A stretch of 64,000 nt of DNA from Hemileia vastatrix (lineage: Eukaryota; Basidiomycota; Pucciniomycetes; Pucciniales; Zaghouaniaceae), in assembly GCA_030280995.1 (NCBI GenBank), contig JASXTE010000001.1:29792606-29856605 (forward strand), written 5' to 3'. A program made the translations under genes and the position numbers. Shown here in pieces: positions 33,139 to 45,117 of the stretch; position 1 is the first letter of the stretch; each line of letters opens with the position of its first letter. The notes beneath the pieces were generated by a model, which was not told the origin of the DNA, did no database searches, and saw only the letters and a program-made list of their open reading frames with translations.

Positions 33139-34737
33139 ATGTCTGATCAGATTTCTTCTCCTGCCCATGATGAGGAATTAGATTTGATTGATTATGATGA
33201 GACTTCTGTAAGTTCTCCTTTGACTACAAAACATGCTCAAATTAATCAATTTCTGGACCAATCAGGATGTGGAAATGCAAGAAATAGAAATAAAAGTGGA
33301 AAAAACTCCTCTGGATCAAAAGCCTTCAGTCAACCCCCCAGAAGAGCTTCCAAAAGGATACAAGATAAAAAGGATGCCCTTGCAACAGCAAGTCAGAAAT
33401 CTCTCCATTCACATCAAGGAGTTGAGGGCAGAAAATCTCAAACTGAGGTTAAAAGCAGAAATTCTAGAAGAAAAGGTAAGAAACATAGAATCCTTTCTTC
33501 AAGAGAAGAGGAAACCTCCTCCTGCACCAAAAGCCCTTCCAAAATTAGCCCCTCAACAACAGGAAAAGGTGGAATTTTCAAAATTGAAATTGGACTGGCT
33601 AAACACCCAGTGGGACTACCTACAGGCCCAACAACAAAAACAACAGCAAGCACCTCAGGTAGGTCCTTCCAGAACCCATCAGCTCAACCCAACACCTCCT
33701 CACCCCTACAAAGGAGGAAGAAAGAGGAAGAAAAATCACATTAAATTTTTGCCAAAACCATGGTAAGCACCTCTATTGAATCTCAAGTACCATTTTTTGT
33801 TACTGATTCAGTTCCTTCAGGTAATTGTGGAAGAGGAGATGAGACTTTGAGATCAGTAGGGACTGAATGTAGTAGGCAGATTGCTCAATATTCTAATGTA
33901 ACTAATCCTTTGGTATTGATTTCTAATTCAATGATAAATCCTGATATGGCTATAATTGATGAAACACTTGATCCTGAATTTTATGAGAGTCTGAAAAATT
34001 ATTCTGTTTCCCTATTAAGAAATACTCCAGATGCATCTAACATTAATGATGAATATTTGAGGGATATTATTGTCAAACAAATTCATATAATAAACAACAT
34101 GCAATTGACTCAGAAAATTAATAGTTTTTTAACTGAACAAGGTTATCAATAATTGAGGAGTGAATTACAAAGAGTTTCTGGTGATTTGTTTAAGTACAAA
34201 GTAACTCATGGAAAGAAAGTTGCTTTGTGGAAAAATATCAAGAATGATTTGTCTAAATTACAAGATACTGTGTCTATCTGTTTCCAGGAGCTAGAGGGAC
34301 ATAAGTTGAACTTAAAGAGACTAATTGACCATTATTCATCTTTGCAAAATAAAAACCAGTTATCTTTTGCAACCAAAAATGAGAGTTTATCTAGTATTTC
34401 AAGAGTGAAGACTAGGCTAACAACCATTGAAGGGAAATTGAATTCATTGTTACATGACCAAAAGTTCTCTGACATTTCTTTGAAAGAACCTGTTGCACAG
34501 GATACTCCAATTGTACTTGTCCCTGGTTCATCTAAAGTAAAACCAGTGCCAGAAATTCCTGTAGATATTCCTGAGTTTCCATCAAAAATTGATGATGTAC
34601 CTTATTCATCTACAGAAGGGTTAAAAAATGAGATTACTGACCAATTGGAGAAGTTAAAGCTTCTTCTCACTCAGAAACAAGCTTTTAATAAGGAGACTAC
34701 TTCAAATCAAAAGAATTGGCCAAAACTTGACCAATAA
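33139..34737 (+). pseudogene. Gag of chromovirus D
   Basis: Unspliced frame 33139-33744 and spliced frame (exon 33139-33207 plus 33266-33766, ending KPW then TAA) overlap for about 480 nt, as in C. The Gag frame resumes with ATG at 33760, whose ATGGTAA overlaps the spliced frame's TAA stop, and ends at the GYQ-TAA (34150-34152) shared with A. 34153-34737 continues the coiled coil (KVALWKNIKNDLSKLQDTV) to another TAA in the capsid start (KLDQ*PTFNGD). Confidence 0.8.
33208..33265 (+). other. Conserved gag intron, copy D
   Basis: GTAAGT after codon 23, acceptor CCAATCAG, 58 nt, phase 0; spliced product continues DVEMQEIEIKVEK. Confidence 0.7.
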
Positions 34738-36647
34738 CCAACATTTAATGGTGATTCTTCCTCTGATTGGCAGCAATTTATTTGCAGGATTGATAATCTG
34801 AAAAATTCTTACAATTTCCAGATGAAGAAATTGTGTCAAAATTAATTTCTTTATTTACCAATTTAGCTCTAATGTGGTAAGAATCTGTCCTCTTAGATAA
34901 AAATACCTACTCATGGGAAGATTGGAAGAAATTAATTAAAGCACAATTTGGTGGTTCCAAGTTTAGGTTAGCTCAACAAAGGCAGTATGAAGGATCCAGA
35001 TATAGCTCCTCTTCTTCTGAAAAAACTATTGAGTTCCTGATGAAACTTGTGAAAATACTGAGGGCAATGAACCCAGATATGGAGTTTGAATTATGGAAGG
35101 AAAGGATCCTTTATAAATTACCTATGTCTCTGAGAGACTAAATAATTTCTAGGACTGAGTTCTCAAGAGAACCTTCTTTTTTTACTAATTCTTGTTATGA
35201 GACCCTTTTAAATAACAAGTAGATTCTAGAAGATTCATTCCTAGAACTTCATTGGAGAAAACCTCCAATTATAACAGAAACCTCTAAAAAGGGTTGGTAA
35301 ACCTTCTGCCCCTGTTGCACCTAAAAAGTATGTAACAAACACTTGCTTCAAATGCAGTAAGCCTTGGAAGAAAGGCCATGTTTGTGACAAGAAAATAAAT
35401 CTTGTTGAACAGACAGAGGAACATGCTGGTGACACAGTTGCACTGGATGATACTTCAAGTGATTGTGCCAGAAATATTTCTTATGAATCTCACCAGTAAA
35501 GCTTAATTATGGAAGATTATATTAATTATTTGAATACTTTTGACATTGAGAATGATAATTTATCCACAGTAGAAGATTCTGAGATCATATGAAATCTTTA
35601 AGACAGCTCAATAATTATTGCTTCTCTTAAGGCACCAGTCTTGATCAATGGAAAGAAATTTGAGGTTGCTTTAAATTCTGGAGCTCGAGGAAGTGTAGTA
35701 TCTGAAAAAGCACTTGCTTCAGTGGATCAGGATTATAAATCAAAACTTATGCCTATCATTTCTGAAAATTGAGAAGGTTTTGGCTCTGTTTTGTCCCCCA
35801 TCAGTAAATACAAAGCAAAAGTATTTTTCAAATATAACCATGGCTTTGTAAGAGCTATGTGTGACTTTTTAGTTACAAAAAATGATAACTTAAGTAGTTG
35901 GTTCATTGTGAGAAATGAAATTATAATCAAATATGTCATTAAATTGGATCAATCAAACCAATGCTTCACAATAGGGTTGAATGGGAAGAGAAAATTTAAA
36001 ATTTCCTCCCCCAAGAAATTATTAACACCAGGATTGACCACATGTCATTCTGTAGTTCAATATTAAGGAAGATCTACAAAAGAAATTCCTGCCCTTCTGT
36101 ATGAAAATGACACTGATTCTTTTTGAGAACAAATTTTGGGAGAGGAAAAAGATTCCATCATTCAATTGATAAAATCTTATTCTATAGACTTTGTTCATGG
36201 GGCACATGAATTAGGAATGGTAGAAGAAGAAATGAAGCTCTCATTTTCTTGACCATTAACTGAAATACCAACTAGTTAAAAAAAGAAGCCTTATCCTGCT
36301 TCTCCCACAAAGAGAAAAGATATTGAAGACAATATCTCTACCCTTTTAAAAATGAATATTATTGAAAAGGTAGTTGAGACACCTAAATATTGAGTTATCG
36401 CACCTGTCCTAATTTCCTATGCAAAAGATAAAGCCTGGTTATGTGGTGATTATAGAGCATTAAATACTTATACTGTTGATGATATCTATCTTTTACAAAG
36501 AATTAGCTCTATACATGCTACCTTACAAGGTGCTAAATATATCAGCTGTTTAGATTGTAATAAAGGATATCACCAGGTACCTGTTGAGAAGAATTCTCAG
36601 AATTTTCTGATGATTTCTACTCTTATGGGTATTTATAAGTATGTTAG
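34738..36647 (+). pseudogene. Capsid, zinc knuckle, protease and RT start of D
   Basis: Homologous to C 40630-42543 but with many stops and indels. Recognisable: zinc knuckle CFKCSKPWKKGHVC near 35345, protease block with LNSGARGS instead of LDSGAGGS (catalytic Asp to Asn) near 35675, and RT block WLCGDYRALNTY near 36437. Cut inside RT by LTR E at 36647. Confidence 0.8.
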
Positions 36648-36991
36648 TGTCAGTATAGTCTAGTATATAAGTATGATATAATAGTGTTTATTTATGGTCC
36701 TACTACTTATTGATAAATGATTTAGAGATTAAACCTCAGGGGAAGACTAATAGAATAGTTATACTCAAATAAAACTCACAATACTTGGATTTTTATGCGT
36801 GCTAGTGGTGGAAAATAGATGAATAATATATAGTTATAGCTTATATAAAGATAATATCAATTTATAATGGCTTTATAATACATTTCTAAATGTTAATAAT
36901 TGTATAGTAGTGTTTATTGGAGTTGTAGAAATTGAATGATGATAAATAACCGTCAAAATCCCTCCTTACTTATACTAAAATCCACTGGAGT

Positions 36992-37815
36992 TGTCAGCCA
37001 GGCTACTAGACTTACCCAGTGAAATAATTAATTAATTACTGGATGAAGCCGCACCTTATCATTTTTAATTATTATTTAATTATAATTTAGTTAAATTAAA
37101 ATTAGTTATAATAAATTAACTAATTACAGAATGTTAAAATTAAAAAATTAATTAATAAATTAAATAATTAAAATTAAAAATATAATTTTGTCCCTTATAC
37201 TTTTCTCTAACACCGTGCTCATTTGACAGGTTGGGAAAAAATAAAATTTTATATTAAAAAATAAATATAAAGATAAAATAATATTTAAATATTCAAATAA
37301 TATTAAATATATACAAAAAAATCAAATTTCTTATTTAGGATTGACTTTTACAGTACATATTAAATATATTGATGTATTTCTGACATATTCTGTAAATACA
37401 TCTTTTTGACACCTTCTTTTTAGAATAACTTTATTATTTGAAATACTCTTTCTGGAATGTTCTTTTCTCTCTCTCTTCCTACTGTTTTTAGAATATGATT
37501 GCCGTGCTTTGTCTCTCCTTTGCCTATAAAAGGTCTCTCTTTTTGTTGTCTTTTAATCATTCTTTTTACCAACTCATTTATTACAACAACTACAACAGTT
37601 AAAACTTATTTCTTATATTTTATATCTTTAGTATTTACAACAGACGTAATTCTAATCTATAACTTATATAAATATTTAAATCTACCTCTTATTTTGAGTA
37701 AAAGAAATCATACTTTATTGAGAAATACGTACCTAATTATTGAGAGTCAAAGAAATCCTTAAAATCTTCATATTACACCGTACCAAAGCTTCTAGACCAA
37801 AAGTGAACCTTGACA
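36992..37815 (+). repeat. 5' LTR of chromovirus C
   Basis: TGTCAGCCAGGCTACTAG..GAACCTTGACA. Contains CTAACACCGTGCTCATTTG, shared by all LTRs of the family, and a TATA box downstream. Confidence 0.93.
37525..37532 (+). promoter_or_regulatory. TATA box in 5' LTR of C
   Basis: TATAAAAG in TTTGCCTATAAAAGG, repeated at 45651-45658 in the 3' LTR; likely core promoter for genomic RNA. Confidence 0.6.
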
Positions 37816-38274
37816 ACTGGGATCCTTTCAGAAATATCGACGGCCCAACGTTACTTGAGGCTTAATCGAGGGGACCATTGGCGTACAAGTACCTGTAAAG
37901 GACAAGTGGAGGCAAGAAAACAACGAACGTCATACGTCACGTGATAAAAGTTTTTGCTGCGAACGGGAATCAAACCACGCTCCAAAACTTAAGCTCATAT
38001 ACTGACTAAAGATCGTATATATCGTGGTAATTATTGTTATTACTATTTGTGGGTTACTCTTCACTCTTAATTTGCTACGTATTTCCTTTTACTCAGCACT
38101 CTGTAAGTGGCATTAATTTGATCATATTGCAGGGGGAGGTGTCTGGTAATTTGGAATTTAATTTTATTATTATATATTTTTTTTATTTTTCCTGTTTGAC
38201 CATAATAGAGCAATAACTGTTCTTAGTCCCAGAAGTAATAAAATAATTATATTTTAATATTAATTATCAATTTT
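37816..38274 (+). other. Primer-binding site and upstream leader of C
   Basis: Directly after the LTR, ACTGGGATCCTTTCAG: a TGG three bases in, as for a tRNA-primed site; A and M have the related TTGGAGGCC and TTTGGAGCA. The remainder is untranslated leader, with a longer-loop version of the hairpin unit (GTTTGAC..TTAGTCCCAG) at 38193-38233. Confidence 0.5.
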
Positions 38275-38954
38275 CAGTTGACAATTGTCCTGATTAATTT
38301 GAATTTTAATTGTTCCAGTTGACAAATTGTCCTGAAAATAATATTTTTTATTAAATAAAATAATTATTATAATTTTTCAGTTGACATTTGTCCTGATTAA
38401 TTTAAATTTTAATTGTTCCACTTGACAAATTGTCCTGAAAATAATATTTTTTATTAAATAAAATAATTATTATAATTTTTCAGTTGACATTTGTCCTGAT
38501 TAATTTAAATTTTAATTGTTCCAGTTGACAAATTGTCCTGACAATAATATTTTTTATTAATAAATAATTCACATTTAATTACTTCAGTTGACTTTGAGTC
38601 CTGGTAATCCAATAAATCTTTTTAATTAATAAAACTCATATTTAATTACTTCAGTTGACATTAAGTCCTGGTAGTTAAGTGATCAGTAATAAAATTTTAA
38701 AATAAAACTTCATATTTAATTACTTAAGTTGAAATTAAGTCCTGGTAGTTAAGTAATCAGTTAAAATAATTTTTTTTATTAATAAAGATTCATATTTGAT
38801 TATTTCAGTTGGCAATAAATCCTGGTAATAAATTAGTTGATTTAAATCCTGAAAATAAAAATTAATAGAAATTCTAATTTATTTCTGCAGTTGATTGTAT
38901 TATCCTGGTTTTAAATTTTTTTTTATTAATTTTATTTAAGTTGATTTTTATCCT
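38275..38954 (+). repeat. Hairpin array in the leader of C
   Basis: About thirteen units every 40-60 bp. Units 1-3 and 5-8 read CAGTTGAC, loop of 4-5 nt, GTCCTG and can pair CAG/CTG plus GAC/GTC around a bulged TT. Later units switch both partners: GAT with ATC at about 38842 and 38888. Part of the array is itself a duplicated block (38316-38540). Confidence 0.85.
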
Positions 38955-39130
38955 AAAAAGATTTTTTATTTTTTTATTTTTTATTTCTGTTAAATAAAAA
39001 TTAAAAATAAAGACTAATTAATTTTTGTCTCTTTCCTTCATTTCAGTAGAATCTTAAAATGACTGATCAAAGTGGTTTTGCTGCAGGTGAAGAAGAACTA
39101 GACTTAATTGATTATGATGAGCCTACTTCT

Positions 39131-39188
39131 GTAAGTTCTCCTTTAACAAGAAGAATTTCTCAAACTAATAAATCCTTGCCCCAAACAG
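39131..39188 (+). other. Conserved gag intron, copy C
   Basis: GTAAGT after codon 24, CTAAT branch-like site, acceptor CCCCAAACAG; 58 nt, phase 0. Its removal moves translation into the overlapping frame at 39189-39758. Confidence 0.75.
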
Positions 39189-39758
39189 GATGTAGAAATG
39201 GAAGAAGTAGAAATCCTAGTGGACAATACTCAGGATCAGAAGCCCATGACAAACCCACCAGAAGAGCTTCCAAAAGGCTTCAGGATAAAAAAGATGCCGT
39301 TGTATCAGCAGGTAAAGAATCTGTCAACCCACATAAAGGAGTTAAGGACAGACAGCTTGAGACTAAATGTAAGGGTAGATGCCTTGGAAGAAAGGGTGAA
39401 AAGAACAGATACTTTTCTCCAAGAGAAGAAGAAACCTATTCCTCCCAGGGATCAACAACAATTGGCTCCCCAATCCCAAGAGATGGTGGAAGTGTCCAAG
39501 TGGCAGTGGGACTGGCTCAACACTCAGTGGGACTACTTGGCTCAAAACCAGCATCAGTTACCTCAGGTAGGTCCATCAAGGCCCACCCAGGCCAACCCCA
39601 CTCCTCCCCACCCTTATCAAGGAGGCAAAAGAAGAAGGAAGCCCAATATGGTGATACCCAGAAAACCCTGGTACGTCCCTCTATTGATTCTCAAGTGCCT
39701 TTTCTTGTGGCTGACTCTGTTCCTTCAGGTAAATCTGGAAGGCAAGATGAAACCTTGA
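39189..39758 (+). CDS. Spliced overlapping protein of chromovirus C (coiled coil, Trp/Pro-rich)
   Basis: Spliced to codons 1-24 (39059-39130) this frame encodes DVEMEEVEILVDN.., then NPPEELPKGFRIKKMPLYQQ, a coiled coil (VKNLSTHIKELR..VDALEERVKR), the Trp motif KWQWDWLNTQWDYL and PNPTPPHPYQGG-like Pro/Arg-rich tail with RKPW. Same order and motifs in A and D, where it ends right after KPW; here the stop is lost and it runs to 39758. It overlaps the Gag-Pol frame for ~570 nt. Possible role: an alternative Gag N-terminus or accessory structural protein; unproven. Confidence 0.6.
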   Translation, partial: DVEMEEVEILVDNTQDQKPMTNPPEELPKGFRIKKMPLYQQVKNLSTHIKELRTDSLRLNVRVDALEERVKRTDTFLQEKKKPIPPRDQQQLAPQSQEMVEVSKWQWDWLNTQWDYLAQNQHQLPQVGPSRPTQANPTPPHPYQGGKRRRKPNMVIPRKPWYVPLLILKCLFLWLTLFLQVNLEGKMKP

Positions 39759-42700
39759 GACCTATAGAGGCTGGGAATAGTAGAAAGATATCTCATGTAT
39801 CTAACCCATTACTTTTAATTGCTACCTCAATGATTAATCCTGATATGGCTGTGATTGATGAAACTCTTGACCCTGAGTTCTATGAGAGTCTGGAAAGTTA
39901 CTCAGTTTCCTTATTGAGAAACACTCCAGATGTAGCAAGAATTAATGATGAGCACTTGAGAGATATTATTGCCAAGCGAAATCATATAATGAACAATATG
40001 CAATTGACTCAGAGATATAATAGTTTGTTAACTGATCAGGGTTATCAAGCATTAAAAAGTGAAGCACAGAGAGTCTCTGATGAATTGTCTCATTACAAAG
40101 CAACCCATGAGAAGAAAATTGCTTTATGTCAAAATATAAAAAATGATTTGTCTAAACTAAAAGATACTGTATCTGCCTTTTGCCAGGAGGTAGAGATAGA
40201 TAAGATAAATCTGAAAAGATTGAATGACCATTTGTCATCTTTTCAACATAAAAATCAATTATATTTTGCAACTATCAATGAAAGTTTATCTAGTCTTCCA
40301 AGAATGAAAACAAGACTAACAACCATTGAAGAAAAATTGAACTCATTGTTAAATGACCAAAAATATTCTGACATTTCTTTGAAGGAACATATAGTGCAGG
40401 ATGCTCAACCAGTACCTGTGGCTAGTTCATCTAAAATAAAAATTGATCCAGAAATACCTGTTGATAACAATGAGTTTCCATCAAAAACTGATGATGCACC
40501 AGGATCTGCAACAGAAGGATTAAACAATGAGATTTCAGCACAATTAGAGAAATTACAGCTGCTTCTTACTCAGAAACAAGCTAGTACTAAGGAGACTCCT
40601 TCAAATCAAAAGAATTGGCCAAAACTTGACCAGTACCCAACATTTGATGGTGATTCTTCTTCTGATTGGCAACAATTTATTTGCAGAATTGATAATTTAA
40701 AAAATTCTTACAAACTCCCAGATGAGGAAATTGTGTCCAAGTTAATTTCTTTTTTCACTAATGTTGCCCTGATGTGGTATGAATCTGTTCTCCTGGATGG
40801 GAATGACTACTCATGGGAGGATTGGAAGAAATTAATGAAAGCACAATTTGGTGGCTCCAAGTTCAGAATGGCTCAACAAAGGCAGTATGAGGAAACTAGA
40901 TATAGCTCTCCTACTGATAAACCTATTGAGTTTTTAATGAAACTTGTAAAAATCTTAAGGGCAATGGACCCAAATATGGAGTTTGATTTATGGAAGGACA
41001 GGATCCTCTATAAATTACCAATGTCTCTGAGAGACTTGATTGTGGCTAGGACTGAGTTCTCCAAAGAACCCTCTTCTTTCATTAATACTTGCAATGAGAT
41101 ACTTCTAAACAATAAGTATGATGCAAGAAGATTCATTCCTAGGACCCCTTTGGAGAAACCCTCCACTTACCAACAAAAACCTCTGGAAAAGGTTGGTAAA
41201 CCTTCTGCCCCTGTTGCACCAAAAAAGTATGCAACAAACACTTGCTTCAAGTGCAACAAACCTTGGCAGAAAGGCCATGTTTGTGACGGAAAGATAAATC
41301 TTGTAGAACAAACAGAGGAGCATGCTGATGTAACAGTGGCACTGGATGATACATCAAGTGATTGTGCCAGCAATATTACATATGAATCTCAACAAGAAAT
41401 CTTGATGCTGGAAGAAGATATTCATTATTTAAATACTATTGACATTGATAATAATGATTTATCTACAATTGAGGATGCTGAGATCATAAAGAACATTGAG
41501 GATAACTCAATTGTTATTTCCCCTCTTAAGGCACCAGTCTTGATCAATGGAACCAGCATTGAAGTTGTTCTGGATTCTGGAGCTGGAGGAAGTGTAGTAT
41601 CTGAAAGAGCACTTGCTTCAGTAGATCAAGACTATAAATCTAAACTGTTGCCTATCATTTCTGAAAACTGGAGAGGGTATGGCTCTGTTTTGTCCTCCAT
41701 TGGTAAATACAAAGCCACAGTGTTTTTTAAATATAACCATGGTTTTGTAAGAGCTATTTGTGATTTTGTTGTCATGAAAAATGATAACTTGAGCAATTGG
41801 TTTATTGTAGGAAATGATATTTTAACCAAGTATGGCATAAAATTGGATCCTTCAAACCAATGCTTCACAATGGGGATGAATGGGAAGAGAAAATTTAAAA
41901 TTTCCTCCCCTAAAAAATTATTAAAACCAGAATTGAAGACATGTAATTCTGTGGTTCAATATAAAGGAAGATCTACAAAGGAAATGCATGCCCTTATGTC
42001 TGAAATTGACAATGATTCTTTTGGAGAACAACTTTCTGGTGAGGATAAAGATTCCATCATTAACTTGATAAAATCTTTTCCTATGGCCTTTGCTCATGGG
42101 TCACATGAACTGGGATTAGTTAAAGAGGAAATGAAACTTTCATTGTCTTGCCCATTAACTGATATACCACCTAGTTTAAAGAAGAATCCTTATCCTGCTT
42201 CTCCCACAAAGAGAAAAGATATTGAAGATAATATCTCTACCCTTTTAAAAATGAATATTATTGAAAAGGTAGTTGAAACACCTAAATATTGTGTTATCTC
42301 ACCTGTCCTAATTTCTTATGAGAAAGATAAAGCCAGGTTATGTGGTGATTATAGAGCACTAAATACTTATACTGTTGATGATATCTATCCTTTACCTAGA
42401 ATCAGCTCTATACATGCTACTTTACAGGGTGCTAAATATATCAGCTGTTTGGATGGTAATAAGGGATATCACCAGGTACCTGTTGAGAAAAATTCTCAGA
42501 ACTTTCTGATGATTGCCACTCATATGGGTATTTATAAGTATATTAGGATGCCATTTGGCCCTAAAAATGCCCCTTCAGTTTTCCAAAAAGTAATGGATAA
42601 CACATTCCATCAAGAGATAATTGAAGGATGGCTGATGGTTTATATTGATGATATCATTATATTCTCAAAAACATTTTAGGACCATCTCAAACACCTGTGT

Positions 42701-45082
42701 AAAGTATTCCAGAAAATGGATGAAATAAATATGACACTTGCTTTGAAGAAATGTAAATTTGGTTTCCATTCTTTAAAACTTCTTGGTCATGTTGTTTCAG
42801 GCTTAAAGATATGTGTTGACCAGAACAAAGTGGCAGCCATACAACAGGTGAAAGCTCCTACAACAGTTAGGGAGCTCCAGAGTTTTTTGAGAATGTGTGG
42901 ATACTATAGACAGTATATTAAAAATTACCAAGTCATAGCTTTACCCCTTACCCAATTAACTAGAAAGAATGTTTCTTTTGTCTGGAATAGTGAAAGACAA
43001 AGAGCCTTTGACACTATGAAACACTGTTTGATGTCAGCACCAATTCTTGCTTTACCTGACTTTGATCAACCATTTGTTTTGTACACTGATGCCAGTTTCA
43101 TTGGTCTTGGTGCTGCCCTCCATCAAAAACAAGTGATAAATGATAAAGTTTCAGAAGTAGTAATTTGTTATATTTCAAGAACCTTGAGAAATAGTGAATT
43201 GAAATATGGTGCTACACAATTAGAGTGTTTAGATGTAGTATGGGCTCTAGAAAAGCTTCATTATTACCTAGATGACCAGAAATTTGAACTTGTCACTGAC
43301 TGCAGTGCAGTTAAATCCCTTTTAAACTTGAAAACACCTAACAGACATATGTTCAGATGGCAGCTGGCTGTTCAAGAGTACAGAGGGAGAATGACAATTA
43401 TTCATAGGGCTGGTATTGTTCACTCAAATGTGGATATGTTATCAAGGTTACCTTTACCAAATGATGACTCTAATCCTGCTTATGATCCTGAGGATGAAAT
43501 TATTCATATTCATGGGATATATGTGGTTGATATGGAGGAAGAGCTATTACAGCTTATTCTGGAATCATATGATAAGGACACTGACTTGAAAAAGTTATGC
43601 ACCATATTAAATGATCCAAAGAATGCTTCAATACAAGCATTAATTAAAGCCCTTCCACCAAAGTACCAAAAAGCTTTGGAAAAAGGAAAATTTTCAATTG
43701 ATGAAGGATATCTATATTATAGAAGAAAGTTGAGTAATGTTATTGTTGTTCCTCCTTCTATGAAAGAAATCATCTTGAAAATTTGTCATGATGACATATT
43801 AGCTGGACATTTTGATCTTGACAAAACAATGATCAGAATTAAGAACACTTCTTGGTGGGCTAATATGTCTGAGGACACAAAATTATATGTTGAATCCTAT
43901 GATTCATGCCAAAAATCAAAAAGATTAACTGGTAAAAGAGCAGGATTAATGCAACATATTGAACCTCCTGATGCTCCATGGCAAATAATAAACATGGAAT
44001 TTGTAACAGGATTACCTATTGCTGGTAAAGACAGTTATAACTCTTGTTGGGTTATTGTGGACAGATTCACAAAAATGTGTAAATTTATCCCTACCCACAA
44101 GGATGTTTCCACTAAAGAATTAGCTTTCTTATGGTGGTCTCATATGTTTAATACTTCTTGTTTTCCTAAAGCCATAATCTCTGACAGAGACCCTAAATTT
44201 ACTTCTGAATTTTGGATGTCTCTGATGGATGTTTGTGGTTGTGATCTGAAACTTTCTACTGCACATCACCCTCAGACTGATGGTTTAGCTGAAAGAATGA
44301 TTCAGACTTTAGAGGACATGATTAGAAGATATTGTGCCTTTGGCCTTGAGTATAAAGATAATGACAGATTCACTCATGATTGGGTTACCTTACTTCCTGG
44401 GTTAGAATTTGCTTATAATAGCACTGTTCATTCTGTTACTCAAAGAAAGACTTTTGAGCTCTGGCTTGGATATGTTCCTAATACTCCTGCCCAAATTCTC
44501 AACAAAAAAATACCTAAACTGGATATACATCCTGGTGTAAAATCTTTTCTTCAAATGCAACAACTATGTAGAAATCATGCTCAAAAATGTATTGAAAAAT
44601 CATTTGAATATGAGAAGAAAAGATGTGACAAATCCCATAAATAATACACTTTTAAAAAGGGTGATGAAGTGTTGATTTCTACAGTCCACTTCAACTTACA
44701 AGGTAATAACAAATTAAAAGATCCATTTGTTGGTCCTTTTGTTGTCAGAAGAATGATTGGAGATAATGCAGTTAAATTTATTCTGTATTCCCCATATGAC
44801 AGAAAACATCCTGTTTTTCCAATATCTCTTTTGAAACCTTACACATCCAATAGTGATTTATTTCCAAAAAGGAGGGGTAGACCAAAGAAAACCCCAAATG
44901 AAATCACTGAGACAGCAGAAATTGAAAAAATATTAAATGACAGAATAGTCACTGCTGAGAAAGGTACAGAATACTTATTGAGATTCAAGAATAAATCATC
45001 TGAATATGATTCATGGATACCTGGGAAGGAGATATCTAATCTTCCTACTCTACTAAAAAAGTATAAAAAGAAAAAATCATAG

Positions 45083-45117
45083 CATTTTTTTTATTGTTTT
45101 TTTTTAGAGTGAGGGAG
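45083..45117 (+). other. Polypurine tract region of C
   Basis: AGAGTGAGGGAG directly before the 3' LTR, the same as GGAGTGAGGGAG before D's 3' LTR; likely plus-strand primer. Confidence 0.65.

Larger units (their letters stand above)
39059..45082 (+). pseudogene. Gag-Pol polyprotein of chromovirus C (two nonsense codons)
   Basis: One frame of 2007 residues broken only by TAG at 42677 (FEDH expected) and TAA at 44642 (KEY expected), both GAR-to-TAR relative to A and D. Residue map: acidic N-terminus 1-24; basic Ser-rich region to ~200; coiled coil ~330-400; capsid ~525-680; zinc knuckle CFKCNKPWQKGHVC at 729; protease DSGAGGS at 839; RT with LCGDYRALN ~1093 and YIDDI at 1195; RNase H YTDAS (Asp 1344); integrase with CxxC as YDSC (Tyr 1614), Glu 1647 in the first catalytic Asp position (NMEFVTGLP), Asp 1709, Glu 1745 (35-residue spacing); chromodomain ~1953-2000 (AEIEKILNDR..EYLLRF). 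Altered HHCC and D-to-E suggest a weak integrase. Confidence 0.9.

Noticed and set aside
38275..38954. Regular repeats resembling a CRISPR array
   Set aside because: Units and spacers are related AT-rich sequence in a retrotransposon leader, with variable unit sequence and no cas genes; the setting is eukaryotic.
39363..39554. Minus-strand ORFs inside chromovirus C (39363, 41105, 41167, 41632)
   Set aside because: Shadows of the Gag-Pol frame; equivalent ones occur antisense in other copies simply because the sense strand is conserved.
39671..39728. Second gag intron (GTACGT..CCTTCAG, 58 nt)
   Set aside because: Splicing there gives an immediate stop after KPW, and the intervening residues (SIDSQVPFLVADSVPSG) are conserved as protein in A and D.
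42677..42679. Programmed readthrough of TAG in RT of chromovirus C
   Set aside because: A and D have GAG at this codon, so it is more simply a nonsense mutation in one copy.
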